From contig DATGLV010000039.1 of NCBI GenBank assembly GCA_035293945.1, forward strand, positions 248,001-312,000: a stretch of 64,000 bases of DNA, given 5' to 3'. Positions 25,440 to 33,140 of this stretch are shown one piece after another. A program made the translations under genes and the position numbers. The stretch's first letter is position 1; each line of letters begins with the position of its first letter. This DNA is from VAZQ01 sp035293945. Lineage in GTDB: Bacteria; Pseudomonadota; Alphaproteobacteria; Rhizobiales; Xanthobacteraceae. The notes under the pieces are model-generated. The model was given only the letters and a program-made list of their open reading frames with translations. It made no database searches and was not told the origin of the DNA.

Positions 25440-26696
25440 TCAGAAATCCATCTCCAGGATGTACAGACCGCCGGCAAAGCGGTCGACGGTGTAGACGATC
25501 TCGCGCTCGTCCACGAACACATCGTTCATCTGGATGCTCTTGGCTGGAGACATCGACGGGGCAGGCGCGATGAAAGTGGCGACTTCCTTGGGCTGGTAGG
25601 CGTTGGAAATGTCGTAGGCGCGCAGCCCGCCGTTGAAGAACGTGCCGATCACGATCTGGTCGGAATGCCAGGCGGTCGGGCGTGGTGTGTTCTCGTGGAT
25701 GTTGTGTGCGCCGAAACGGCCGCCGCGATTGGCATAGCCTTCCGGGCCCGGCAGCGGGCAGGTCGAGATCGGCAACAGGTGCTTCTCGTCGCGCGCGTCC
25801 ACGATCCAGATCAGCTTCGGCCAATCGGCGGCGTTGTCGATAGTGGATTCGTCGGTCACGACCAGGAGGTTGCGATCAAACAGCGGCAGCACCGTGTGAG
25901 TGAAGCCGGTGCAGGGCGGCGAATTGTCCCAGCGGCTGATCGGCTTGGGGTTCGACTTGTCGGAAATGTCCATGATGAACATGCCGGCATCGATGTAGGC
26001 GAGATAGCAGCGGTCCGGACGATTGGGGTAGACGTTGGTGTTGTGGGCACGGTTACCACGGTCGAGCAGGGGCTTCGGATGGCGTTCCGGCGGGGGTGTA
26101 CTGTCGCCGACTCGCGTGCCTGGCAGCCACCAGCGGCCGACCTCCGTGGGTTTCGAGAGATTGCGGACGTCGAAGATGCGGTAGAATTGATCGTCATTGG
26201 GGTGAGTGGGCGTGAAGTCGGGCGCGCCCGAGGACATGTGAATGTATTCACCGTCGCAGAACCAGAGCTGATGCACGCCGCGTGAATGCGCGCCGGAGCA
26301 ATCCACGAAGGCGATCGATTTCGGGTTCTCCGGCACCGAAATGTCGAACAGCTCGAACCCTGCGGGCTTGAGGTCGACCTTTCGGGTCTGGTAGGCGACC
26401 GCCATGATGTTGTCGGTGATCTCGAGCGAGTTCGAGCGCATATGCGGCTGCGGCAGGTCAGTCTGCACCACCACCTTGGGCTTGCGCGGATCCGACACGT
26501 CGACCGCGGTGAAGTTCTTCGGAGCGCTTTCATGGGCGAGCCAGAGGATGCGGCGGCCGTCCGGCGCGATCTGAATCGACATGCCTTCGCCCATGCCGCC
26601 GAAGCCCTGCAGCTCGTGCTGGGCCAGAAGCTTGAAATTCCAGGCCACCGGCTCGTAGCTTCCTTTGGCCAGGGGACTCTTCTCGGTAACCGACAT
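25440..26696 (-). CDS. LVIVD-repeat beta-propeller protein
   Basis: 418 residues with repeated blades of the LVIVD type: AVDVSDPRKPKVV, FELFDISVPENPKSIAFVDC, FRIFDVRNLSKPTEVGRW (as YRIFDVRNLSKPTEVGRW), MFIMDISDKSNPKPISRWDN and LRAYDISNAYQPKEVATF. There is no signal peptide, so a cytoplasmic propeller. The family occurs in catabolic and surface proteins without a settled function. Start ATG 26696 is chosen because GGAG sits 6 bases upstream; ATG 26708 and a GTG at 26726 are alternatives in frame. The stop is 5 bases before the CobW start, so the two are very likely cotranscribed. Confidence 0.82.
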   Translation of the reverse strand: MSVTEKSPLAKGSYEPVAWNFKLLAQHELQGFGGMGEGMSIQIAPDGRRILWLAHESAPKNFTAVDVSDPRKPKVVVQTDLPQPHMRSNSLEITDNIMAVAYQTRKVDLKPAGFELFDISVPENPKSIAFVDCSGAHSRGVHQLWFCDGEYIHMSSGAPDFTPTHPNDDQFYRIFDVRNLSKPTEVGRWWLPGTRVGDSTPPPERHPKPLLDRGNRAHNTNVYPNRPDRCYLAYIDAGMFIMDISDKSNPKPISRWDNSPPCTGFTHTVLPLFDRNLLVVTDESTIDNAADWPKLIWIVDARDEKHLLPISTCPLPGPEGYANRGGRFGAHNIHENTPRPTAWHSDQIVIGTFFNGGLRAYDISNAYQPKEVATFIAPAPSMSPAKSIQMNDVFVDEREIVYTVDRFAGGLYILEMDF

Positions 26697-26772
26697 CACG
26701 TGCTCCATGATCTTTGTGCGCGGCACTTAGCGCGTTTTTGCGCAGGATGAAATGGGGTCGCCTCGCCAAGTG

Positions 26773-26857
26773 GTCATCCCTGCGAAAACAGGGATCCATA
26801 CCGCTACGTCCTCTCTAGAGGGCGATGGCTATGAGCCCCTGCTTTCGCAGGCGCGAC
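26773..26857. repeat. Intergenic palindromic repeat with long arms
   Basis: Left arm 26773-26802 begins GTCATCCCTGCGAAAACAGG; right arm 26827-26857 ends CCCCTGCTTTCGCAGGCGCG, so the arms pair imperfectly around a loop of about 24 bases. The type (TCATCCCTGCGAAAGCAGGG...) is a common extragenic repeat in rhizobial genomes. It lies between the exporter operon end and the LVIVD gene start and may act as a terminator. Confidence 0.7.
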
Positions 26858-26879
26858 GCAGAGAGGGCTGGCGGGCCAC

Positions 26880-28004
26880 CTAATCCAGGGTCTCGCGGTA
26901 GAACCAGACCGCGATCGCAACCACGATCAGCGTGAATCCCAGGATCGGCCAGATCTCCGGCAGGATCGCCGAGAGATCGTTGCCCTTGAGCAGCATGCCG
27001 CGCACGATCCGCATCGCATGGGTGGTCGGAAAGATCTCGCCGGCCCACTGCGCCCAGGTCGGCATGCCGCGGAACGGGAACATGAAGCCGGATAGCATGA
27101 AGGACGGCATCAGCGTGAATTGTGCGAGCTGCGTCGCCTGCATTTGATTGGTCGCGACTGTCGAGAAGGTGATGCCGAGCGCCAGGTTGCTGGCGATGAA
27201 CAGGCCGAGCGTGAGCAGCAACAGCGGCACCGACCCGCGGATCGGCAGATGAAAGACCAGTGCCGAGACCGCAAGTATGAGCAGGACCTGGATGTAGCCG
27301 ATGAACACATAAGGGACGATCTTGGCGAGCATGACTTCGATCGGCCGGACCGGCATGGCAAGCAGATTTTCCATTGTGCCGCGTTCGCGCTCTCTGGTGA
27401 TCGACAGCGTGGTGATAAACAGCGTCGACATCATCAGCACGACGCACATCAGCCCGGGCACGACGTTGAGCACGGTCAGCTGCTCTGGATTGTAGCGAGC
27501 ATGGACGACGAACTGGAACGCCGGATTGGCAGGTGCCGTCCGCAGGGTCGGCGGCAGATCGCGGTCGAGCGCCGTCGCCAGCGCCGACAGGGCGGCAGTG
27601 GCGTTGCCGATGGCCGAGGGGTCGGTGGCATCGGCGTCCACCAAGATGGACGGGCGCTCGCCGCGGTCTACGGCGCGGTCGAACTCGGGGGGAATCTCGA
27701 TGACAAATAGTACATCGCCTTGCGCCAGCGCCTGCTCGGCCTCCGCTTCCGATGCCATCGGTTGGATGTCGTAGTACCCGGTATTGTGCAGGGCGGCGAT
27801 GAGGGTGCGCTCGTATTTCGAGTGCGAGGCCGACAATAGGCCGGTCGGGAGGTGCTGCGGATTGGTGTTGATGGCGAAGCCGAACAGGAACAGCTGCATA
27901 ATCGGCAGCGCGATGATCATGCGCAACGTCATCGCGTCGCGCTTGACCTGAATCCATTCCTTGCGCAGCAGCGCGATCAACCGCCGGAAGGAGAATCCGT
28001 TCAT
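26880..28004 (-). CDS. ABC-2 type exporter permease
   Basis: 374 residues. One transmembrane segment near the N-terminus (MIIALPIMQLFLFGFAI), a large periplasmic loop (about 50-175), then five C-terminal segments (VVPGLMCVVLMMSTLFITTL, VPYVFIGYIQVLLILAVSAL, VPLLLLTLGLFIASNLALGI, FTLMPSFMLSGFMFPF, WPILGFTLIVVAIAVWFY), the layout of YbhS/YbhR- and YadH-type permeases. The signature TLSITRERERGTMENLLAMP is typical of the family. It overlaps the ATPase gene by 4 bases. YbhFSR-like systems have two permeases, but only one is present here, so it may homodimerise. Confidence 0.9.
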   Translation of the reverse strand: MNGFSFRRLIALLRKEWIQVKRDAMTLRMIIALPIMQLFLFGFAINTNPQHLPTGLLSASHSKYERTLIAALHNTGYYDIQPMASEAEAEQALAQGDVLFVIEIPPEFDRAVDRGERPSILVDADATDPSAIGNATAALSALATALDRDLPPTLRTAPANPAFQFVVHARYNPEQLTVLNVVPGLMCVVLMMSTLFITTLSITRERERGTMENLLAMPVRPIEVMLAKIVPYVFIGYIQVLLILAVSALVFHLPIRGSVPLLLLTLGLFIASNLALGITFSTVATNQMQATQLAQFTLMPSFMLSGFMFPFRGMPTWAQWAGEIFPTTHAMRIVRGMLLKGNDLSAILPEIWPILGFTLIVVAIAVWFYRETLD

Positions 28005-28918
28005 GCGGCTTCTCCTTTTTCACTCAGCAGATGAATGAAGACGTCCTCCAATCGCGGCTCGACTTCGCGCCAGGAAAGGTCGGCGCCGGCCGCGGAGCGA
28101 ATCGCGGCTTCGAGCGCCGCGCGGTCGGTGCCGGCCACATGTAGCGCACGCCCGAATACGGCGGCGGCCTCTACGCCTTCGGCGCGGCGGAGCCGCCGCG
28201 CCGCCGCGTCGACAGCGGCGCCGGTAGCCTCGAAGGTGATGAGTCCCGAGTGCTCGGAGAGATCCTGCGGCCCGCCTTGCACGACGATATGGCCGTTTGC
28301 GAGGTAGACAACGCGATTGCAGCGCTCGGCCTCGTCCATGTAGTGGGTCGAGGCCAGCACTGTCAGGCCTTCCCCGGCGAGATCGTGAATCAGATCCCAG
28401 AAATCGCGGCGCGCCTTGGCGTCGACGCCGGCGGTCGGCTCGTCCAGAAGCAAGAGCTTCGGCTCGTGCAGCACGCAGGCGGTGAGCGCCAGGCGCTGCT
28501 TCCAGCCGCCCGAGAGCTGGCCTGCAAGCTGGTCGCGCCGGTCCGATAGCTGCATGCGCTCGATGATGTCGCGCACCGCCGCGCGCCGGTTCGGCATCTC
28601 GTAGACGCTGGCGACGAGATCGAGGTTCTCGAACACCGTGAGGTCCTCGTAGAAGCTGAAGCGCTGCGTCATGTAGCCGACCTGCCGGCGAATCTTCAGC
28701 GCCTCGCCGATGATGTCGAAGCCAAGACAGGTGCCGCTCCCGGCATCCGGAACCAGTAGCCCGCACAGCATGCGGATGGTCGTGGTCTTGCCGCTGCCAT
28801 TGGCGCCGAGGAAGCCGCAGATCTCGCCCTTTGCGACCTTGAGACTGAGCCCATCGACGACCCGATGGCTGCCGAAGCTCTTGGCGAGGTCATGCACGTC
28901 GATGACATGCTCCGTCAT
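28001..28918 (-). CDS. ABC transporter ATP-binding protein (exporter)
   Basis: 305 residues. Walker A GANGSGKTT, Q-loop QRFSFYEDLTV, signature LSGGWKQRL, Walker B LLLLDEPTAG, H-loop ASTHY. A C-terminal extension of about 85 residues (GLITFEATGAAVDAAARRL) follows the nucleotide-binding domain, as in DrrA/YbhF-type exporters. The start ATG overlaps the adaptor stop by 4 bases and the stop overlaps the permease start by 4 bases, so the three genes form a tight operon. It powers export of an unknown, probably hydrophobic or toxic, compound. Confidence 0.93.
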   Translation of the reverse strand: MTEHVIDVHDLAKSFGSHRVVDGLSLKVAKGEICGFLGANGSGKTTTIRMLCGLLVPDAGSGTCLGFDIIGEALKIRRQVGYMTQRFSFYEDLTVFENLDLVASVYEMPNRRAAVRDIIERMQLSDRRDQLAGQLSGGWKQRLALTACVLHEPKLLLLDEPTAGVDAKARRDFWDLIHDLAGEGLTVLASTHYMDEAERCNRVVYLANGHIVVQGGPQDLSEHSGLITFEATGAAVDAAARRLRRAEGVEAAAVFGRALHVAGTDRAALEAAIRSAAGADLSWREVEPRLEDVFIHLLSEKGEAA

Positions 28919-29907
28919 CGCGGCGGTCCTGCGGACATCGGCTGCACCGCGATCGGCAGACCGGGATTGAGCAGCGCCGCCTGCTCAGGCTTTGGGCGCG
29001 CCTCGACCATCACCACGAGCTTGGCCTGGTTCGCCTCGCTGAAGATGACCGGTGGGGTGTATTCGACCTGCGGGGCGATGAAGGAGATTTTGCCGGTGAG
29101 ATTGCCCGGACAATTATCGCAAAGAAGGCGAACCTGATCCCCGTGGTGGACCAAGGCCAACATCGGCTCCGGGACGAAGAAGCGCACGAAGATGTTCTCG
29201 GGCGGCAGCAGCGAGATGACCGGTGCGCCAGCCGGAATGGTCTCGCCGGGCCGCGCGAGCACGTCAGCGACCACGCCGGCGACCGGCGCCGCCACATGCC
29301 GCTGATCAATCCGCCACTGCGCCATGGCGACTGCGGCGCGCGCTGCTTCGATCGCGGAGCGCTGCGCCTTGATCTCGGCCTCGCGTCCCATCGGGGCCTG
29401 CATCTGGGCGAGCACGGCTTGCGCGGCCTGCACCTTGGCGTCGGCTGAGCGCAACTCGGCGCGCTGCTGATCCACGGTTTGCTGGGAAACCCCACCGCCA
29501 GCCTTGAGCAAGGCCTCTGATCGTTGCAGGTCGGTTTGCGCCCTGTCGCGCGCCGCTTTGGCATCGGCGAGGTTGGCTTGCGACTGCTCGATTTCGGTCG
29601 GCTTGCTGCTGTCCTGAAGGTTCTTGAGCTGGTCCTCGGCTTGGGCGAGTTGCCGCTGCGTTTGTTCGAGCGCGGCGCGGTCAGCGGCGTCGTCTTGGTC
29701 GAACAGATGCGCTCCGGCCGCGACCTTGTCGCCGCGGGCGACCGACACGGATGTGAGGAGTCCCTGTTGGGTCGGGCCCACCTTGACGAAATCGGCCTCG
29801 GCGTAACCCTGCCATTCGACCGGCGCGAGTGGGCGCGATTGCCTCCACCACCAGGCAGCACCCGCGATCGCCAGCGCGATCCCCAGGATCAGGATATTTC
29901 GGATCAC
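28915..29907 (-). CDS. HlyD-family periplasmic adaptor of the ABC exporter
   Basis: 330 residues. A single N-terminal membrane anchor (MIRNILILGIALAIAGAAWW), a lipoyl-like half near 35-65 (VKVGPTQQGLLTSVSVARGD), a long coiled-coil hairpin (about 85-175, heptads rich in Ala, Gln and Leu), and a barrel domain (VAAPVAGVVADVLARPGET, GAPVISLLPPENIFVRFFVP). It links the inner-membrane permease to an outer-membrane channel, which is not encoded here. First gene of the exporter operon, so the divergent intergenic region with the palindrome at 29932-29950 controls the whole unit. Confidence 0.9.
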   Translation of the reverse strand: MIRNILILGIALAIAGAAWWWRQSRPLAPVEWQGYAEADFVKVGPTQQGLLTSVSVARGDKVAAGAHLFDQDDAADRAALEQTQRQLAQAEDQLKNLQDSSKPTEIEQSQANLADAKAARDRAQTDLQRSEALLKAGGGVSQQTVDQQRAELRSADAKVQAAQAVLAQMQAPMGREAEIKAQRSAIEAARAAVAMAQWRIDQRHVAAPVAGVVADVLARPGETIPAGAPVISLLPPENIFVRFFVPEPMLALVHHGDQVRLLCDNCPGNLTGKISFIAPQVEYTPPVIFSEANQAKLVVMVEARPKPEQAALLNPGLPIAVQPMSAGPPR

Positions 29908-29931
29908 CGACTTGACCTATTGAAACGAAAC

Positions 29932-29950
29932 GATATCATTGCATTATATC
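29932..29950. promoter_or_regulatory. Candidate TetR operator between exporter and regulator
   Basis: GATATCATTGCATTATATC is an imperfect palindrome (outer five bases fully symmetric, 14 of 19 positions symmetric overall) in an A/T-rich patch 25 bases upstream of the HlyD start and 70 bases upstream of the TetR start. Position and symmetry fit a TetR-family operator that represses both genes; no experiment supports it. Confidence 0.5.
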
Positions 29951-30019
29951 CAACTTCACATTGCAAGAAAATGACTTTTCGCAGGAGGGCGACGTCTGGA
30001 GAATGAAGGGCAGGCAGCT

Positions 30020-30682
30020 ATGACGCTCGAGCCCTTAGAGCAGGGGACTTTCAAGCGTGGCCGCGGCGGGCGCCCAACTCAAGTGGAAGCAGAGCGCCGC
30101 CATCGCAGCCTTTTGGCGGCCGCGACGCGTCTATTCCTGGAGAAGGGATGGGAGGCGACCTCGATCGATGAGATCTCCCGCCGCTCAGGCGTCGCGAAGC
30201 GCTTCATCTATGCGCGCTATCCGGACAAGGCAGCGCTGTTCATCGGCGCAGTCGAGCGTTTTCGCGAGACCCTGATCGGCGAGATACAGGCCATCGGGCC
30301 TTTGCCCGACGACGTCGATGCCGGCCTTTATGCCTTCGCCCGCCGCCTCCTGGACATCGCGCTGCGGCCCGAATCGGTAGCGCTGCATAGATTGTTCATC
30401 GCCGCAGCGACTCACTTTCCTGACCTCGCCAAGGCATTCGTTGAGCGCGGACGGACCCATGGCCTCGATGAAATCAAATCGGTGCTGGGGCACTATGCCG
30501 AGAGCGGGGCGATCAAGCTCGGCGATCCCCAGCTCACCGCCGAGCAATTCTTCATGCTGGCGGTCGGCATACCGCAGCGCATGGCTCTGCTCATCGGCCG
30601 GGACCCGCCCGCCGAGGAAGAGCGCCGGCTGCGCGCAGCGATCGCGTTGTTTCTCGATGGATGTCGCTCTGCTCGACTATGA
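30020..30682 (+). CDS. TetR/AcrR-family transcriptional regulator
   Basis: 220 residues. The N-terminal helix-turn-helix is RRHRSLLAAATRLFLEKGWE followed by TSIDEISRRSGVAKRFIYAR and YPDKAALF, close to the standard TetR DNA-binding pattern. The C-terminal ligand domain reads like the TetR_C_11 (AefR-like) type: VALHRLFIAAATHFPDLAKAF. Transcribed divergently from the exporter operon, so it most likely represses it and responds to the exported compound. Its stop directly abuts the stop of the convergent cupin gene (30682/30683). Confidence 0.92.
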   Translation: MTLEPLEQGTFKRGRGGRPTQVEAERRHRSLLAAATRLFLEKGWEATSIDEISRRSGVAKRFIYARYPDKAALFIGAVERFRETLIGEIQAIGPLPDDVDAGLYAFARRLLDIALRPESVALHRLFIAAATHFPDLAKAFVERGRTHGLDEIKSVLGHYAESGAIKLGDPQLTAEQFFMLAVGIPQRMALLIGRDPPAEEERRLRAAIALFLDGCRSARL

Positions 30683-31204
30683 TTAAGGGTCGGCGCTCAG
30701 GAAAGCTGCGATGATCGGATCGGTCTTGAGCTGCGCCAGATCAGCCGCGCTCGGCAGCTGCGGCTTGTCGCGCCGCGCATTGACCATGCAGAGGAAGCCG
30801 AGCGGCTCGCCCTTGCTGGCGCGGAACTGGTGCCACGTGAGCGGCGGCACAGTGACCAGGTCGCGCGTCTCCAGCGCCTTCACTTGAGTGCCGACCAGGC
30901 AATCACCGCGCCCGCGCAGGACCAGCACCGCGTGCATGTGCTCATGTCGCTCGAGCGTGGAAAATCCGCCCGGAGCGACCTCGAAATAGCGCAGCTCTCC
31001 GTCGAGCTCGGGATCTGAGAACAGCACCTGCCGGGTGATCGATTTGAACAGGGCCCGATCGTCTTCCTTGTAGGGCTTAAGCTCGACGCCGTTCCATCGA
31101 TAGTCCGCGCGCGCGCCACGGTGGACTGATCGCTCTCCGCCAGGCGCCGGCATTTCGCTCTCATTCGAGCTGCTGACTATCGTCTCGGCTTCAATCATGA
31201 CCAT
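30683..31204 (-). CDS. Cupin-domain protein next to a RuBisCO-like protein
   Basis: About 173 residues. Cupin motif 1: PGGFSTLERHEHMHAVLVLRG, with the metal ligands His, His and a Glu-equivalent position; motif 2: VTVPPLTWHQFRA with the last His. The late GFLCMVNARRDKPQLP has a single Cys. In Rhodospirillum rubrum a cupin next to a RuBisCO-like protein acts as 1-methylthioxylulose 5-phosphate methylsulfurylase and depends on a Cys near the C-terminus, so the same reaction (release of methanethiol to give DXP) is a reasonable hypothesis here. Start: ATG 31204 or 31198, or 31219; all overlap the RuBisCO-like stop, which is at 31191-31193. Confidence 0.82.
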   Translation of the reverse strand: MVMIEAETIVSSSNESEMPAPGGERSVHRGARADYRWNGVELKPYKEDDRALFKSITRQVLFSDPELDGELRYFEVAPGGFSTLERHEHMHAVLVLRGRGDCLVGTQVKALETRDLVTVPPLTWHQFRASKGEPLGFLCMVNARRDKPQLPSAADLAQLKTDPIIAAFLSADP

Positions 31205-32306
31205 GACCCCGGACTTCATAATCCCGAACCTGGGCCACGAAGGCCTGTGTTGCCTCGGCCAATCGCTCGCCCGCCTCGAGAAGGGCTCCGCCGATCAGCA
31301 ACATGATGTCGAGCCCGTAGAAATCAAGCATCTCGGCGACGCGATCGCGTGTCATCCCGCCCGCCGGCACCGGCACGGAAGGGCGCAAGCCATGCCAGTC
31401 GGCCCGCGCGGTCGCCGCAAGGCGGGTGCAGGTGTCCGGCGAATAGCCGAAGCGGCCGCCGTGATTGGGAAAGATCACCGCGTCGGCGCCCAGCATTCGG
31501 AACAGCTTGCCGAGCAGCAGCGGCGGCGCGATCGCAGTGCCCGCCATGGTCGGATGGGCGAAGAAGGCCATATCGGGATGCTCGCGCACCAGGCGATGAA
31601 AATTGGCAAGCCCCGTTATCATGGGTGCCGCCATAACGGTGTCGATGCCGGCGTTGTGCGCAATCGCGAGCTGGCCGCGCATGTCGTCGAGATCGCCGGC
31701 GAGGCTCGGCACGTAGCGTACGGCATGGCCGGACTGCCGTGCGACATCGGCGACCGCGGCCGCGATCGCGTCCACGCGGGCCGCGAACGGGGAAAAGGCC
31801 TGATCGGCGAGACCATGGTCGTCCTTGACGTAGTCGATGCCGCCTTGGGCGAGGCGCCGCGCCAATTCCGCGAGCTTCACTGCCGGAAGGCCCTGCGGCT
31901 TCAGTGCCGAGCAGGTCAGCGCGCGTCGATCGGCGCCGACGCGCTTCCGCAACCCGTCCAGCCCATGCCGGGGCCCTGCGAAGCTCGCAACCACCTCGTG
32001 CGGCAGCGACACATCCGCGAGCGAAACGTCGGCGTGCAGCGAGGTATTGCCGAACAGCATATTGATGAGCTGGCCGGCATCGCGCCCCACCGTTGCCGCG
32101 GCAAGCGCGATGTGGACCTCGAACAGGCCGCTCGACAATTCCGTGATCGCCGTGACGCGGCCGATTATCTCGGTCCGGACGAGCTCGTCCGTAATCGCCG
32201 CAACCGGCATCTCCACGCTTTGCTCGACCGCAATGGCGCGGGCGCGCTCCTCGATCGAGCGCGCGTCACAGCGCACGTGGTAGACAACATCTAATTTGGA
32301 ATGCAC
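31191..32306 (-). CDS. RuBisCO-like protein (form IV), probable enolase/isomerase of methylthio-sugar phosphate
   Basis: 371 residues, shorter than true RuBisCO. The barrel is recognisable: ALKPQGL (K136), YVKDDHGL (K161, D162, D163, then His164 in place of the metal-binding Glu of RuBisCO), FFAHPTMAG (H251), FPNHGGRFGY (H282; the loop-6 Lys is missing), PAGGM (316-317). The loss of loop-6 Lys and the Glu-to-His change exclude carboxylase activity and place it in form IV. Form IV proteins act as 2,3-diketo-5-methylthiopentyl-1-phosphate enolase, methylthioribulose-1-phosphate isomerase, or sugar-acid decarboxylases. The overlapping cupin favours the R. rubrum-type isomerase route. Start is a GTG at 32306. 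Confidence 0.88.
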   Translation of the reverse strand: MHSKLDVVYHVRCDARSIEERARAIAVEQSVEMPVAAITDELVRTEIIGRVTAITELSSGLFEVHIALAAATVGRDAGQLINMLFGNTSLHADVSLADVSLPHEVVASFAGPRHGLDGLRKRVGADRRALTCSALKPQGLPAVKLAELARRLAQGGIDYVKDDHGLADQAFSPFAARVDAIAAAVADVARQSGHAVRYVPSLAGDLDDMRGQLAIAHNAGIDTVMAAPMITGLANFHRLVREHPDMAFFAHPTMAGTAIAPPLLLGKLFRMLGADAVIFPNHGGRFGYSPDTCTRLAATARADWHGLRPSVPVPAGGMTRDRVAEMLDFYGLDIMLLIGGALLEAGERLAEATQAFVAQVRDYEVRGHGHD

Positions 32307-32344
32307 CGCGAGCTCAGCCTATCCGGTGCGGATTACGAGCTGTG

Positions 32345-32698
32345 TCAGCGTCCCGGATAGCCCAGCGCCCGATGATCGAACGAAGGTCCGCCGCGGCGCC
32401 ACCAGCGTCCGGAGAGATCGACAACGACCGTAATAGCGAACAGGACCCCGACGATGCCGAGCCACACCACGAAGATGGCGAGCAGGGCCAGGAGTATTAC
32501 GATCGTGAGCGCCACGAAGGCGGGCGCGAGCACGATAATGCCGGCCATCTCAAGCCGCGGATCGTAACTGCGGTGGGCGCGGCGCTGCTCGATGGAATCC
32601 ACTGATGCGGCGAGCATAGATCGCCAGACCGCAATCGGGGAAGCGACCTCCGGCTCGGCAAAGCGCCCAGAGCGGCGCGGCGTGGGCGGTTGGACCAT
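32345..32698 (-). CDS. Small membrane protein of unknown function
   Basis: 117 residues. A hydrophilic N-terminal half (with YDPRLEMAG at about 45) is followed by two adjoining hydrophobic stretches (IIVLAPAFVALTIVILLALL and AIFVVWLGIVGVLFAITVVV) that make one or two membrane spans, then a basic/aromatic tail SGRWWRRGGPSFDH. No family recognised. It lies 38 bases upstream of the RuBisCO-like gene on the same strand and could share its transcript. A later ATG at about residue 28 is an alternative start. Confidence 0.62.
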   Translation of the reverse strand: MVQPPTPRRSGRFAEPEVASPIAVWRSMLAASVDSIEQRRAHRSYDPRLEMAGIIVLAPAFVALTIVILLALLAIFVVWLGIVGVLFAITVVVDLSGRWWRRGGPSFDHRALGYPGR

Positions 32699-33140
32699 CT
32701 TCCAAGTTCCCGTTTGGCTCAGAGCATTTCAGAACGTGCTGGCTGCCGCGGCCTGTCATCCGGCTCGTTCGCGCTTCAGGCGCCAGTGCTGCGACGCATA
32801 CACACCATGAAGGCCACCATGGCACAAGCACACGAGGACACTACAGCACTATGACAAAACGCACTATGACCGAGACGCACCACAAGGACCGATGCGGCGG
32901 GCAGGAGCAAGATCAATTATACCATCGCCCCGGATGCAGCGCCCTTTAACCGCGATCAATAGTAGCCGATTCGGGCCATTTGCGGGCATTTTCCGCTCGC
33001 CGACAGTGCCTTGAATCCGCGCAGTCCGCAAAAGGCGACGGTGCGCCGTCCGTTTTCGCAGGCCCACGCTGTTGAAGCGCGCCTGATCCTGTCATAAAGG
33101 CCCGACGAGCCGCAGCTGCGGCAGGTGAAAGGGAGAATGT
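32699..33140. other. Intergenic region, no gene seen
   Basis: 442 bases between the divergent small membrane protein gene and the 3-hydroxyisobutyrate-dehydrogenase-family gene. It is more A/T-rich around 32860-32960 than the flanks and has a short hairpin (GGCGACGGTGCGCCGTC at 33039-33055). A ribosome site GGGAG at 33131 serves the gene at 33141. Short open frames here lack coding character. Confidence 0.55.

Noticed and set aside
26815..28023. Alternative minus-strand frame over the permease
   Set aside because: The other minus frame gives membrane segments and the ABC-2 signature; this one gives Arg/His-rich sequence.
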